Shown piece after piece: positions 17,085-25,378 of a stretch of 64,000 bases of DNA; positions within the stretch are counted from its first letter, which is position 1; the number at the start of each line of letters is the position of its first letter. The notes beneath the pieces were generated by a model, which was not told the origin of the DNA, ran no database searches, and saw only the letters and a program-made list of their open reading frames with translations. A program made the position numbers and the translations under genes. The DNA is from Acidipropionibacterium jensenii DSM 20535 (lineage in GTDB: Bacteria > Actinomycetota > Actinomycetes > Propionibacteriales > Propionibacteriaceae), in NCBI RefSeq assembly GCF_000425285.1, contig NZ_AUDD01000014.1, positions 1 through 64,000 of the forward strand, written 5' to 3'.

Positions 17085-18081
17085 TGCCGGCGAACTCGTC
17101 GCAGACCTTGACCAGCTCGGAGGTGAGCAGGGGCTCGAAGGCCGAGTGACCTCCCATCACGATCCGCAGGTCGGCGCTCGGCAGAGCCTTCTTGAGATCC
17201 CACGCGGTGGTCGCGGGGCAGCACATGTCGTAGCGGCCCTGGACGATGGCGGTGGGGATCGCGGCCAGCCTCCCGGCGTCACGGATCAGCTGGCCCTCGG
17301 CCATGAACCCGTGATGAATGAAATAGTGATTCTCGATCCGGGCGAAGGCCAGGTCGAACTCCGGGTCCTCCTCCTCGGGCTCGGCGTCGACGGCCAGCCT
17401 GGTGGTGGCCGACTCCCAGTTCGTCCAGGCGGTGGCGGCCGGCCCGTGGACCTGCGGGTCCGGATCCCACAGCAGGTCGAAGTAGCCGGAGATGTTGTCG
17501 CGGGAGAAGTCGTGGCCGGCGCGCCGCAGGGGTTCGCAGTAGCCCTCCCACAGGTCCGGGTAGACCGCTGAGGCGCCGCCGTTGTAGAACCAGTCGAGCT
17601 CGGACTGGCGCAGCGTGAAGATCCCGCGCAGGACGAGTTCGGTGACCCGCTGGGGATAGGTCTCGGCGTAGGCCAGGGCCAGGCACGAGCCCCACGACCC
17701 GCCGAAGACCTGCCAGCGGTCGACGCCCAGCTCGAGTCGGACCTTCTCCAGGTCCTCCACGAGGTTCCAGGTGGTGTTGGAGGCCATCTCCTCGGGGGTA
17801 CGGGCGTTCGCCACGTGCGGGGTCGACAGCCCGCAACCGCGCTGGTCCAGAACGATGATGCGGTAGCTGTCCGGGTTGAAGAACTGCCGGCGCTCGGTGC
17901 CGCCGCCTCCCCCCGGTCCGCCGTGCAGGAAGACCACCGGGCGGCCCTGCGGGTTGCCGCACTGCTCGACGTGGAGGAGCTGGCCGTCGCCGACATCGAC
18001 CATCCGGGTGTCGAAGGGTTCGATCGGCGGGTAGAGGTCCCGTTCCGGGCCGATCCGGAGCTCCGGCGTCGCAACTGTCAT
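17068..18081 (-). CDS. pip: Proline iminopeptidase (prolyl aminopeptidase, S33)
   Basis: This 337-residue cytoplasmic alpha/beta-hydrolase removes N-terminal proline. It has the oxyanion motif HGGPGGGG, the nucleophile elbow GGSWGS, the DQRGCGLS segment characteristic of the S33 prolyl aminopeptidases, and late RYDMCCP and GGHSAFEP carrying the catalytic Asp and His. Proline release is interesting in propionibacteria, which are known for peptidase-derived proline in cheese (established knowledge of the group, not shown here). A -10 TAGACT 6 bases before the ATG indicates a leaderless transcript. Confidence 0.93.
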   Translation of the reverse strand: MTVATPELRIGPERDLYPPIEPFDTRMVDVGDGQLLHVEQCGNPQGRPVVFLHGGPGGGGGTERRQFFNPDSYRIIVLDQRGCGLSTPHVANARTPEEMASNTTWNLVEDLEKVRLELGVDRWQVFGGSWGSCLALAYAETYPQRVTELVLRGIFTLRQSELDWFYNGGASAVYPDLWEGYCEPLRRAGHDFSRDNISGYFDLLWDPDPQVHGPAATAWTNWESATTRLAVDAEPEEEDPEFDLAFARIENHYFIHHGFMAEGQLIRDAGRLAAIPTAIVQGRYDMCCPATTAWDLKKALPSADLRIVMGGHSAFEPLLTSELVKVCDEFAGITATR

Positions 18082-18087
18082 GGCGGG

Positions 18088-18108
18088 AGTCTACGGGAGG
18101 GTTACGAT
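18088..18108. promoter_or_regulatory. Divergent leaderless promoters of pip and yhhQ
   Basis: On the minus strand TAGACT (18093-18088) lies 6 bases before the pip ATG. On the plus strand TACGAT (18103-18108) lies 8 bases before the yhhQ GTG. The whole region between the two start codons is only 35 bases, so each -35 region overlaps the other gene or promoter. Confidence 0.55.
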
Positions 18109-18116
18109 GTCGCCCC

Positions 18117-18839
18117 GTGACAGATCAACCCTCCGAAGCCCCCCGCGCCGTCTACGCCGATCGCGGCTCCAGCCACTACGACATCATTCTCACCGCGATG
18201 TGCGTGGTGGTGATCATCTCCAACATCGGAGGGTCGAAGGGGGTCCAGCTGGGCCCCATCACCACCGATGGCGGATTCTTCCTGTTCCCGCTGGCCTATG
18301 TGCTCGGTGACATCACCACCGAGGTCTACGGGCTGCGGGCGGCCCGTCGCGGCATCGTGATGGGATTCCTGATGGCCATCCTCGCGGTGCTGTGCTTCTG
18401 GGTGATCATCGCCCTGCCCGGCCTGGGGGACTCCTACTCCACCGAGCACGACGCCGCGATCGCCGCGGCCCTGGGGCCCGTCTGGCAGATCGTGGTCGCC
18501 GGACTGTGCGGCTTCCTGGCCGGCCAGATGACCAACTCCCTCATCATGGTCCGGTTGAAGGCCCACTACCGGGAGCGCGGCCTGGTGGGGCGGCTGATGG
18601 GCTCGACCGGCGTCGGGGAGCTCGTCGACACCGTCATCTTCTGCACCATCGCCGCCCCGGTGGTCGGCATCACCAGCTTCGGCCAGTGGGTCAACTACGC
18701 CTTCTTCGGGTTTCTGTGGAAGACCCTGGTGGAGTACGCCCTGATCCCGGTCACCACCCGGGTGATCGGCTGGATCAAGAAGCGCGAGCCGAGCTACCAG
18801 GAGGGCCTGGCGGCCGCCGAGCGGGTGAGCGTGGCCTGA
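18117..18839 (+). CDS. yhhQ: Queuosine precursor transporter (YhhQ / DUF165)
   Basis: This 240-residue integral membrane protein has about six hydrophobic segments and the family pattern SNIGGSKGVQLGPITTDGG, PLAYVLGDITTEVYG and the central RLMGSTGVGELVDTVIF. YhhQ proteins import queuosine precursors (preQ0/preQ1) for tRNA modification. tgt, which inserts such a base at tRNA position 34, is 4 kb away, supporting a salvage role. The GTG start is set by a -10 TACGAT 8 bases upstream. It is convergent with the ABC permease gene, with only a 4-base gap. Confidence 0.9.
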   Translation: MTDQPSEAPRAVYADRGSSHYDIILTAMCVVVIISNIGGSKGVQLGPITTDGGFFLFPLAYVLGDITTEVYGLRAARRGIVMGFLMAILAVLCFWVIIALPGLGDSYSTEHDAAIAAALGPVWQIVVAGLCGFLAGQMTNSLIMVRLKAHYRERGLVGRLMGSTGVGELVDTVIFCTIAAPVVGITSFGQWVNYAFFGFLWKTLVEYALIPVTTRVIGWIKKREPSYQEGLAAAERVSVA

Positions 18840-18843
18840 CCCC

Positions 18844-20067
18844 TCAGCGCACCACGTCGACGTTGCGCCAGGCCTTCCGCAGCGAGGTCTTCCCGCCGGT
18901 CTGGAGGATGGCCCGCCGGTAGATCCGCTCCCCGGCCCAGATCGTGAGGACCGAGAAGACCAGCGAGATGGCGATCGAGACGATCGGCTCCCACCAGTCG
19001 GCCGATCCGCTCACCAGCCGGGTGGGCATCGCGATGGCCGAGGCCACCGGGATGTAGGAGGCGATCACCTGGGAGGAGCCGTTGGCCAGCATCCCGTAGA
19101 AGTAGACGGCCATCACGACCATCAGCAGCGGCATCGAGGTGGAGCTGACGTCCTCCGAACGGCCGGCCAGTGCCCCGGAGGCGGCCCACAGGCAGGCCAG
19201 GGCCACGAACCCGACCACGAAGTAGACCAGGAACCACAGCGCCGGGGCGGTCACCATCGACAGGTACTCGCTCCACGGGGAGAAGGACAGCCCGGCCAGC
19301 GCCACCCCGACGATGAGCACCATCTGGCCCATCGCCAGCACGGTGTTGCCGAGGATCTTGCCGAGCAGCAGCTGTCGCGAGGGGATCGCGGTGAGCAGGA
19401 TCTCGGCGATCCGCGACTGCTTCTCCTCGACCACCGAGTTCGCGATGGCGTACCCGAAGATGATCATCGACAGGTAGAACAGCACGGCGAAGACGATCCC
19501 CAGGACGGTGGCGGCCGCCTGCTTCTCGGCGTCGTGCTCGCTGCCGAGACTGCCCAGGGCCAGCTGGGTGCCCGCGGTGAGACGCTGCGGGGAGACTCCC
19601 AGAGCGCGGGCGTTCTCGGCCGTCGCCTCCCCGGCGACGGCCTGGGAGATCGCCCGGGTGGACCAGGTGGTGGCGGTCGGGGAGGTCTTCAACCCCGACA
19701 GCCGCCACTGGTCGCCGGTGCGCTGGAGCAGCGCCTTGGCGTTGCCGTCGCGCATCTGCTGGGCGGCCTGGGCCGCCGAGGAGACCGGCAGGGCGCGGAT
19801 CGTGTTGTCGGAGCCGGTGGCCCGGTTGAGCTGCTGGGCGGTGGCGACCAGCTGGGCGCCGCGGTCGTCCAGGACGGCCACCGTGGTGGTCTGGGAGCGC
19901 CCGTTGAACAGGAAGGACAGCCCGAAGACCACCACCATCAGCAGCAGGGTGGTGACGGTGGAGGTGATGAAGGTCTTGTCGTGGAGTTTCGCGGAGATCT
20001 CGCGGCCGGTGACGATCTGCCACAGGCTGCCGGTCCGCTGGTCCGGGGTGGTGTCCGGTCGACTCAT
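18844..20067 (-). CDS. ABC transporter permease (NatB-type)
   Basis: This 407-residue membrane protein has one N-terminal TM helix (about 28-50), a large extracytoplasmic domain (about 55-190, with VAVLDDRGAQLV) and five or six C-terminal TM helices. The segment SVVEEKQSRIAEILLTAIPSRQLLLGKILGN is the coupling signature of the ABC-2/NatB family, whose members export Na+ or other compounds. Its ATG overlaps the ATPase stop by 4 bases. The operon upstream encodes the ATPase and a two-component system, suggesting a stress-induced exporter. The substrate is unknown. Confidence 0.88.
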   Translation of the reverse strand: MSRPDTTPDQRTGSLWQIVTGREISAKLHDKTFITSTVTTLLLMVVVFGLSFLFNGRSQTTTVAVLDDRGAQLVATAQQLNRATGSDNTIRALPVSSAAQAAQQMRDGNAKALLQRTGDQWRLSGLKTSPTATTWSTRAISQAVAGEATAENARALGVSPQRLTAGTQLALGSLGSEHDAEKQAAATVLGIVFAVLFYLSMIIFGYAIANSVVEEKQSRIAEILLTAIPSRQLLLGKILGNTVLAMGQMVLIVGVALAGLSFSPWSEYLSMVTAPALWFLVYFVVGFVALACLWAASGALAGRSEDVSSTSMPLLMVVMAVYFYGMLANGSSQVIASYIPVASAIAMPTRLVSGSADWWEPIVSIAISLVFSVLTIWAGERIYRRAILQTGGKTSLRKAWRNVDVVR

Positions 20068-20981
20068 GATGCCGCCGCCTCTCGGTAGATCTCGGACAGG
20101 GTGGGGACGATGCGGGAGAACTCGGTGACCTCGCCGCGTCTGAGCGCCTCGGCGAGGACGGCCTGGTCGGCGCCGGGCTCGGTGAACTCGAGGACGGCGG
20201 TGGTGCCGCCCAGGTCGACGACGTCGACCCCGCGGGCCGAGCGCAACCATCCCAGGTCGGTGTCGGCGCAGAGCCGGTGACGTCGAGGACCCGATCCGCG
20301 CAGCTCGTCGGTGGATCCCTGGGCGACCACCCGGCCACCGCTGAGGATCACCAGCCGGTCGCACAGCCTCTCGACCAGGTCGAGCTGATGGGAGCTGAAC
20401 AGCACCGGGACCCCCGACGAGCTGGCCTCCCGCAGGACCTCGGCCATCGCGTCGACGGCCATCGGGTCCAGCCCGGAGAAAGGCTCGTCGAGGATGAGGG
20501 CCACCGGGCTGCCCAGCAGCGCCGCGGTCACCTGGACACGCTGCTGATTGCCCAGGGACAGCGTCTCGACCTTGTCCTTGGCCCGGTCGGCCAGCCCGAA
20601 CCGCTCCAGGTAGGACATCGTCTGCTGCTGGGCGGCCTGGGCCGAGACCCCGCGGATCCGGGCCAGGTAGACCAGCTGGTCGACGATCGGCTGCTTGGGG
20701 TACAGGCCGCGCTCCTCGGGCATGTAGCCGATGCCGCGGCGGTCGGCGGCGGTGATCGGGTGGCCGTTGAAGCTCACCGATCCGGAGGTGATCGCCAGCA
20801 CCCCGACGATCATCCGCATGGTGGTGGTCTTCCCGGCGCCGTTGGCCCCGACGAACCCGGTCATGGTGCCCGGGGGGACGGTGAAGCTCACCCGGTCGGC
20901 GGCCAGAACTTCGCCGTAGCGGCGGGTGAGCTCGCTCACCTCGATGCCGCCGGCCGTACTCGTCCTCTGGTGATCGGTCAT
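20064..20981 (-). CDS. ABC transporter ATP-binding protein (NatA-type)
   Basis: The 305-residue ATPase partner of the NatB-type permease. It has Walker A GANGAGKTT, the Q-loop region YMPEERGLYPK, the signature LSLGNQQRVQ, Walker B LILDEPFSGLDP and the switch His in SSHQ, followed by a C-terminal accessory domain of about 80 residues as in NatA and drug-export ATPases. The ATG at 20981 was chosen over longer readings because the family core starts within 15 residues. It is 52 bases downstream of the response regulator, on the same strand. Confidence 0.93.
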   Translation of the reverse strand: MTDHQRTSTAGGIEVSELTRRYGEVLAADRVSFTVPPGTMTGFVGANGAGKTTTMRMIVGVLAITSGSVSFNGHPITAADRRGIGYMPEERGLYPKQPIVDQLVYLARIRGVSAQAAQQQTMSYLERFGLADRAKDKVETLSLGNQQRVQVTAALLGSPVALILDEPFSGLDPMAVDAMAEVLREASSSGVPVLFSSHQLDLVERLCDRLVILSGGRVVAQGSTDELRGSGPRRHRLCADTDLGWLRSARGVDVVDLGGTTAVLEFTEPGADQAVLAEALRRGEVTEFSRIVPTLSEIYREAAAS

Positions 20982-21033
20982 GACTCCATTCCACCGCGGA
21001 CGGCCCGCCGGCACATCGGCCGCAGGAGGGAGA

Positions 21034-21729
21034 TCAGCCCTCCCCCGCGCGGATGAGACCCGACTCGTAGGCGAGTGCCACGAGTTGGACCCGGTCGCGC
21101 AGGTCCAGCTTGGACAGGCAGTTGGAGACGTGGGTCTTGACGGTGGCCTCCGAGACGAACAGCTCGGCGGCGATCTCGGCGTTGGACAGCCCCCGGGCCA
21201 CCTGCACGGCCACCTCCCGCTCCCTGGCGGTGAGCACCTCCAGGCGGGGGTCGGGGTCCCCCTCGGGATCCCCGGATCCACCGCCGGGGGCACTGCGGTC
21301 AGCACCGCCGGTGGCACTGCCGAGTCGCGACTCGATGACCCTCCTGGTCACCTCGGGGGCCAGCAGCGAGTACCCCTCGTGGACCTGTCTCAGCCCGGCC
21401 ACCAGGGCCTCGGCGTCGGCGTTCTTGAGCATGAACCCGCTGGCCCCGGCGTCCAGGGCGTCGAAGAGGTAGTCGTCGCGGTCGAAGGTGGTGAGGATCA
21501 CGACCTTCGTCCGGCCGGCCGCGGTGATCTCGCGGGTCGCGGCGATGCCGTCCAGGACCGGCATCTGGACATCCATCAGCACCAGGTCGGGCTGGAGCCG
21601 GGCGGCCTGTTCGACCGCCTGCCGGCCGTCGGCGGCCTCCCCCACCACCTCGATGTCCGGCTCCACCGACAGGATGAGCCGGAACCCGGTGCGCACCAGT
21701 TTCTGGTCGTCGGCCAGCAGCACCCTCAT
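21034..21729 (-). CDS. NarL-family response regulator
   Basis: This 231-residue protein has a receiver domain (phospho-acceptor Asp53 in LVLMDVQMP, acidic pair Asp7-Asp8, LTTF switch Thr) and a C-terminal LuxR-type HTH (LTAREREVAVQVARGLSNAEIA, then SEATVKTHVSNCLSKL). The linker is unusually rich in Gly, Pro and Asp. It overlaps the sensor kinase by 4 bases and precedes the NatAB-type exporter, which is its likely target. The stimulus is not deducible. Confidence 0.94.
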   Translation of the reverse strand: MRVLLADDQKLVRTGFRLILSVEPDIEVVGEAADGRQAVEQAARLQPDLVLMDVQMPVLDGIAATREITAAGRTKVVILTTFDRDDYLFDALDAGASGFMLKNADAEALVAGLRQVHEGYSLLAPEVTRRVIESRLGSATGGADRSAPGGGSGDPEGDPDPRLEVLTAREREVAVQVARGLSNAEIAAELFVSEATVKTHVSNCLSKLDLRDRVQLVALAYESGLIRAGEG

Positions 21730-23117
21730 GAGCTCTCCCCCGGGACGAGCGGCAGTCGTGCCAGCACCCGCCAGCCTCCGGTGACCCGGGGGCCGGTCTC
21801 CAGGGTCCCCCGGTGGGCGGCGACCCGCTCGGCCATACCGATCAGCCCCACTCCGGCGCCGCCGTCGAGCCCGGAGTCCTCACGGCCCGTTGAGTCGCCC
21901 TTGGTGCCGACGGGTCGTGTGCCGCCCGGTCGTGTGCTGCCCGGTCGTGTGCCGCCCGGTGGAGACGTCCGCGCGCCGCGCCCGTCGTCGGTCACCTCGA
22001 CCTCCACCTGGTCGGGGCCGATCCGCACCGCCACGTGGGCGTGGGCGGCCCTGGCGTGCTTCTCGACATTGGTGATCGCCTCCTGGACCACCCGGTAGAC
22101 GGTCAGTCCCAGTGCCGGTCCGACCGCCTCGGTGTCCCCCACGATGTCCAGGTCGAGCCGGTGGCGGTGCGGCCCCGAGCACAGCTCCGCGAGGTCCGAC
22201 AGTCCGGGATCGACCCCGGTGCCCTGCCGCAGCGAACCGAGCAGGGAGTGCATCTCGGTGACAGCCAGACGCGACTCCTCCTCGATCGCCGACAGGGCCT
22301 GGCGGGCCTGGTCAGGGGCCACCTCCATCGCCCGCCGGGCGCCAGCGGCCTGGATGCCGATCACCGAGACGTGGTGGCTCACCGAGTCGTGGATCTCACG
22401 GGAGATCCGCAGCCTCTCGGCGACCACCGCCTGGTCGGCCAGCCGGGATCTCTGGGCGGCGATCGTGGCGGCCTGCTCGCGGGCCCGGTGCAGGGCCCTG
22501 GCCTCCCGCCAGGACACCTGTCCCAGGGCGGCGGCGCCCACCACGAAGGCGGTGTTGATGAGGGCGTAGAGCACCACCAGACGCACCAGGCCGTTGACAC
22601 CGCGGGCCTGGGGGGCCAGGTCCTTCATGATCTGGGCCAGCGAGTTCGTCCGGGCGAAGATCACCGCCACCCAGCCCAGCAGGGCGAGCTCGACGGCCGC
22701 GATGAGGCCCCAGGCGGCCCGGCGACTGGCTCCCCAGGCCACCGCGGCGTGCAGCGAGACGAAGTAGAGCACCTGGGTGAAGAAGCTGGCGCTCACCAGC
22801 GGGGTGAGGAAGCTGCCGATCAGCAGGTGGGCGGCCGAGGCGCCCCCCTGGGTCAGCGGGAAGCGGCGTCTCAGGCACAGGATCAGGCCAAGCACCAGGA
22901 CCGAGACGACCTGGCGCCAGACCGACCCGGTGTCGACGCGGACCTGCACCTGCTGGAGCCAGACGGTCAGCCCGATGACCAGGACCCCCGTCGCGGCCAC
23001 CAGCAGGTCGACCGCCGACAGCCATCCCACCACCGGGACCCGGATGATCCGGGAGCGCGGCGCGGGGCGCTCCCACAGGTCATCGAGGCTGAGGAAGTCC
23101 ACCAGGGCGGTGCGCAT
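21726..23117 (-). CDS. Sensor histidine kinase (HisKA_3/NarX-like)
   Basis: This 463-residue membrane kinase has five or six TM helices in the first 200 residues with no large external domain, then the HisKA_3 dimerisation motif with phospho-acceptor His243 (SREIHDSVSHH), the N-box EAITNVEKHA and the ATP-site DDGRG (377-381) and GVGLIGM (422-428). Between the last two, in the ATP lid, sits a run of Gly-Thr-Arg-Pro repeats encoded by 15-bp tandem DNA repeats, lengthening the lid by about 20 residues. It likely senses a membrane signal and drives the adjacent regulator and exporter. Confidence 0.93.
   Translation of the reverse strand: MRTALVDFLSLDDLWERPAPRSRIIRVPVVGWLSAVDLLVAATGVLVIGLTVWLQQVQVRVDTGSVWRQVVSVLVLGLILCLRRRFPLTQGGASAAHLLIGSFLTPLVSASFFTQVLYFVSLHAAVAWGASRRAAWGLIAAVELALLGWVAVIFARTNSLAQIMKDLAPQARGVNGLVRLVVLYALINTAFVVGAAALGQVSWREARALHRAREQAATIAAQRSRLADQAVVAERLRISREIHDSVSHHVSVIGIQAAGARRAMEVAPDQARQALSAIEEESRLAVTEMHSLLGSLRQGTGVDPGLSDLAELCSGPHRHRLDLDIVGDTEAVGPALGLTVYRVVQEAITNVEKHARAAHAHVAVRIGPDQVEVEVTDDGRGARTSPPGGTRPGSTRPGGTRPVGTKGDSTGREDSGLDGGAGVGLIGMAERVAAHRGTLETGPRVTGGWRVLARLPLVPGESS
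21901..21960. repeat. 15-bp tandem repeats inside the kinase gene
   Basis: Three near-identical 15-base units (CGTGTGCCGCCCGGT at 21916 and 21946, with one C-to-T change in the copy at 21931) and a diverged fourth at 21901. They are in frame and encode repeats of Gly-(Gly/Ser)-Thr-Arg-Pro on the minus strand. Confidence 0.9.
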
Positions 23118-23135
23118 GTCCCGAGGGTAGCGAAC

Positions 23136-24452
23136 TCACTCCTTCGCGCCGCCCGCACCGGCCGCGGCGGCCGCAGCCGAGCCGACTGATCCGGCCGCGC
23201 CGACCGAGGCGGATCTGGGGGCCGGCAGCCGACCGCCGTGGGCGTTCCAGCGGCCCATGAACTCGGTCTCCAGGTCGTCGAGCTGCCCGGAGGCCATCGC
23301 CGAGCGGATCGAGTCGACCAGCCGCACCGTCCATCTCTCGTTGTGGATGGTGGCCAGGGTGTTGGCCAGCATCTCGCGGGCCTTGAAGAGGTGGTGCAGG
23401 TAGGCCCTGGAGTAGTGGGTGCAGGTGTAGCAGTCGCAGCCGGGCTCCAGGGGACCCAGGTCGCGGCGGAACCGTGCGGTGTTGACGTTGTAGCGGCCGT
23501 CGACGGTGTAGATCGCGGCATTGCGCGCCACCCGGGAGGGATTGACGCAGTCGAAGGTGTCGGCCCCGGCCCGGCAGGCCGCGAACAGGTCGTCGGGCTC
23601 AGAGATCCCCAGCAGGTGGCGGGGCCGGTTCTCGGGCAGCTCCTGCGCGCACCAGCCGACGATCCGGCCGAGGTTCTGCTTCTCGATCGCCCCGCCGATC
23701 CCGAACCCGTCGAACCGCTGACCGTCGACCTCCATGGCGGCCAGGTCGCGGCAGGCGGTGCGCCGCAGATCCTCGTACTGGGCGCCCTGGATCACCCCGA
23801 AGAGGGCCTGGTAGGGCTTTCCGGTGCGCTCCTCGGTGAGGCGGCGGTGCTCGGCCAGGCACCTCAGCGCCCACCGCCTGGTCCGCTCCAAGGCCTCCTG
23901 CTGATAGCCGCGGGTGTTCATCAGGGTGGTCAGCTCGTCGAAGGCGAACATGATGTCGGCCCCCAGGTGGTGCTGGATTCCCATCGACACCTCCGGGGTG
24001 AACCGGTGCAGGTCGCCGTTGAGGGGGCTGCGGAAGGTCACCCCGTCGTCGTCGACCATCGCCTTGCGGTCGGCGTCGGCGGCGATCACATCGGCCTCGG
24101 TGAGATCGGCGACGTCCATCGCGAGGGTCTTCTTGAACCCGGCTCCCAGGCTGAGCACCTGGAACCCGCCGGAGTCGGTGAAGGTGGGTCCGGTCCAGTT
24201 CATGAACCGGCCCAGCCCGCCGGCCTCGTCAATCAGTTCGGGGCCGGGCTGGAGGAACAGGTGGTAGGCGTTGGCCAGCACCGCCTGGGCTCCCAGCTGG
24301 GCGACCGTCTCGGGCAGCATCGCCTTGACGGTGGCCTTGGTGCCCACCACCACGAAGGCCGGGGTCTGGATGTCGCCGTGCGGGGTGTGGATGGTTCCGG
24401 TCCTCCCCAGTCCGTTGTCGAGGCGGGAGGTCATGTCGAAACCGAGGGGCAT
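23136..24452 (-). CDS. tgt: tRNA-guanine transglycosylase
   Basis: This enzyme exchanges guanine-34 in GUN-anticodon tRNAs for a queuine precursor. The 438-residue product has Asp93 in TFTDSGGFQV, the nucleophile region FDCVNPSR, and the zinc site CDCYTC with a downstream His. The start is the ATG at 24452, since the family begins a few residues before the first beta strand. The C-terminus has an extra ~35-residue Ala/Gly/Ser tail. No queA/queG or preQ0 synthesis genes are in the window; a YhhQ transporter is 4 kb away. The start codon is 18 bases from that of the divergent DMT exporter. Confidence 0.95.
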   Translation of the reverse strand: MPLGFDMTSRLDNGLGRTGTIHTPHGDIQTPAFVVVGTKATVKAMLPETVAQLGAQAVLANAYHLFLQPGPELIDEAGGLGRFMNWTGPTFTDSGGFQVLSLGAGFKKTLAMDVADLTEADVIAADADRKAMVDDDGVTFRSPLNGDLHRFTPEVSMGIQHHLGADIMFAFDELTTLMNTRGYQQEALERTRRWALRCLAEHRRLTEERTGKPYQALFGVIQGAQYEDLRRTACRDLAAMEVDGQRFDGFGIGGAIEKQNLGRIVGWCAQELPENRPRHLLGISEPDDLFAACRAGADTFDCVNPSRVARNAAIYTVDGRYNVNTARFRRDLGPLEPGCDCYTCTHYSRAYLHHLFKAREMLANTLATIHNERWTVRLVDSIRSAMASGQLDDLETEFMGRWNAHGGRLPAPRSASVGAAGSVGSAAAAAAGAGGAKE

Positions 24453-24458
24453 GGGGCA

Positions 24459-24465
24459 TATTGTC
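24459..24465. promoter_or_regulatory. Shared (bidirectional) -10 element of tgt and the DMT exporter
   Basis: On the plus strand TATTGT (24459-24464) is 6 bases before the exporter GTG. On the minus strand GACAAT (24465-24460) is 7 bases before the tgt ATG. The two boxes overlap by five bases, so one near-symmetric element could serve both directions. Confidence 0.5.
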
Positions 24466-24470
24466 GCACC

Positions 24471-25346
24471 GTGCCAGGAGTCGTCTACATGCTCGCCTCG
24501 ATCCTGTCGGTGCAGTTCGGCGGCGCCTTCGCGGCCACCCTCATCCCGCAGATCGGGCCGTTGGGCACCGTCGCGCTGAGGCTGACGATCGCCTCCCTGA
24601 TCCTCATCCCGGTGGCCCGTCCCAGTCTGCGCGACCACCGCACCGGACGGCCTCACAGCGCCTCGGACTGGTGGCGGGTGGTGGCTCTGGCGGCGGCCCT
24701 GGGGGCGATGAACACCGCCTTCTACTTCAGTCTGAGGTATCTGCCGATCGGGGTGGCGGTCACCATCGAGTTCGTCGGCCCGATGACGATGGCGGCCCTC
24801 GGCTCGCGCACCCGCCGCGACTACCTGGCCGTGCTGCTGGCCGCCCTGGGGGTGGTCGGGGTCTCGGGGGCGGTGGGTGCCGACTGGGCTCACGTCAGCA
24901 TCCCGGGGGTGCTCCTGGCGCTGCTGGCCGGGGCCTGCTGGGCGCTCTACGCGAAGGCCTCCCAGGCGGTCGGCGCCCGGTGGGAGACGCTGCGCGGGCT
25001 CACCTGGGCGATGCTGATCTGCGCCGTCGTGATGCTGCCCCTGGGGATCGCCAGCGCCGGCGTCGAACTCATCCGGCCGCGCCACCTGCTGATCGGCGCG
25101 GCGGTGGCCCTGATGTCCTCGGCGCTGCCCTACAGCCTGGAGATGTACGCCCTGCGCAAGCTGTCCACCAAGGCCTACGGGATCCTGTCGGGAGGGGATC
25201 CGGCGGTCGCCGCGCTGGCCGGTCTGGTGGTCCTCGGCCAGACCATGGGGCTGCCCCAGATCCTCGGGATGGCGTGCGTCATCACCGCCTCCGTCCTCGT
25301 GCTGGGTCGCGGCAGATCGGCTGCGACTGCCACCGGCGAGCACTAG
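24471..25346 (+). CDS. EamA/DMT family exporter (RhtA-like)
   Basis: This 291-residue protein has ten predicted TM helices in two EamA repeats. Segments such as GAMNTAFYFSLRYLPIGVAVTIEFVGP and LPYSLEMYALRKLSTKAYGILSGGDPAVAAL resemble the threonine/homoserine exporter RhtA. It probably exports amino acids or related metabolites. GTG at 24471 is preceded by a -10 at leaderless distance; the ATG at 24489 is the alternative. It is divergent from tgt. Confidence 0.88.
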   Translation: MPGVVYMLASILSVQFGGAFAATLIPQIGPLGTVALRLTIASLILIPVARPSLRDHRTGRPHSASDWWRVVALAAALGAMNTAFYFSLRYLPIGVAVTIEFVGPMTMAALGSRTRRDYLAVLLAALGVVGVSGAVGADWAHVSIPGVLLALLAGACWALYAKASQAVGARWETLRGLTWAMLICAVVMLPLGIASAGVELIRPRHLLIGAAVALMSSALPYSLEMYALRKLSTKAYGILSGGDPAVAALAGLVVLGQTMGLPQILGMACVITASVLVLGRGRSAATATGEH

Positions 25347-25378
25347 GCTGGCAGCCCAGAACCGAGGAAGGACCAGCT

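Noticed and set aside
23238-24470. Upstream extension of the DMT exporter across the antisense of tgt
   Set aside because: The exporter fold starts at the GTG/ATG near 24471-24489; the extension is the complement of tgt.
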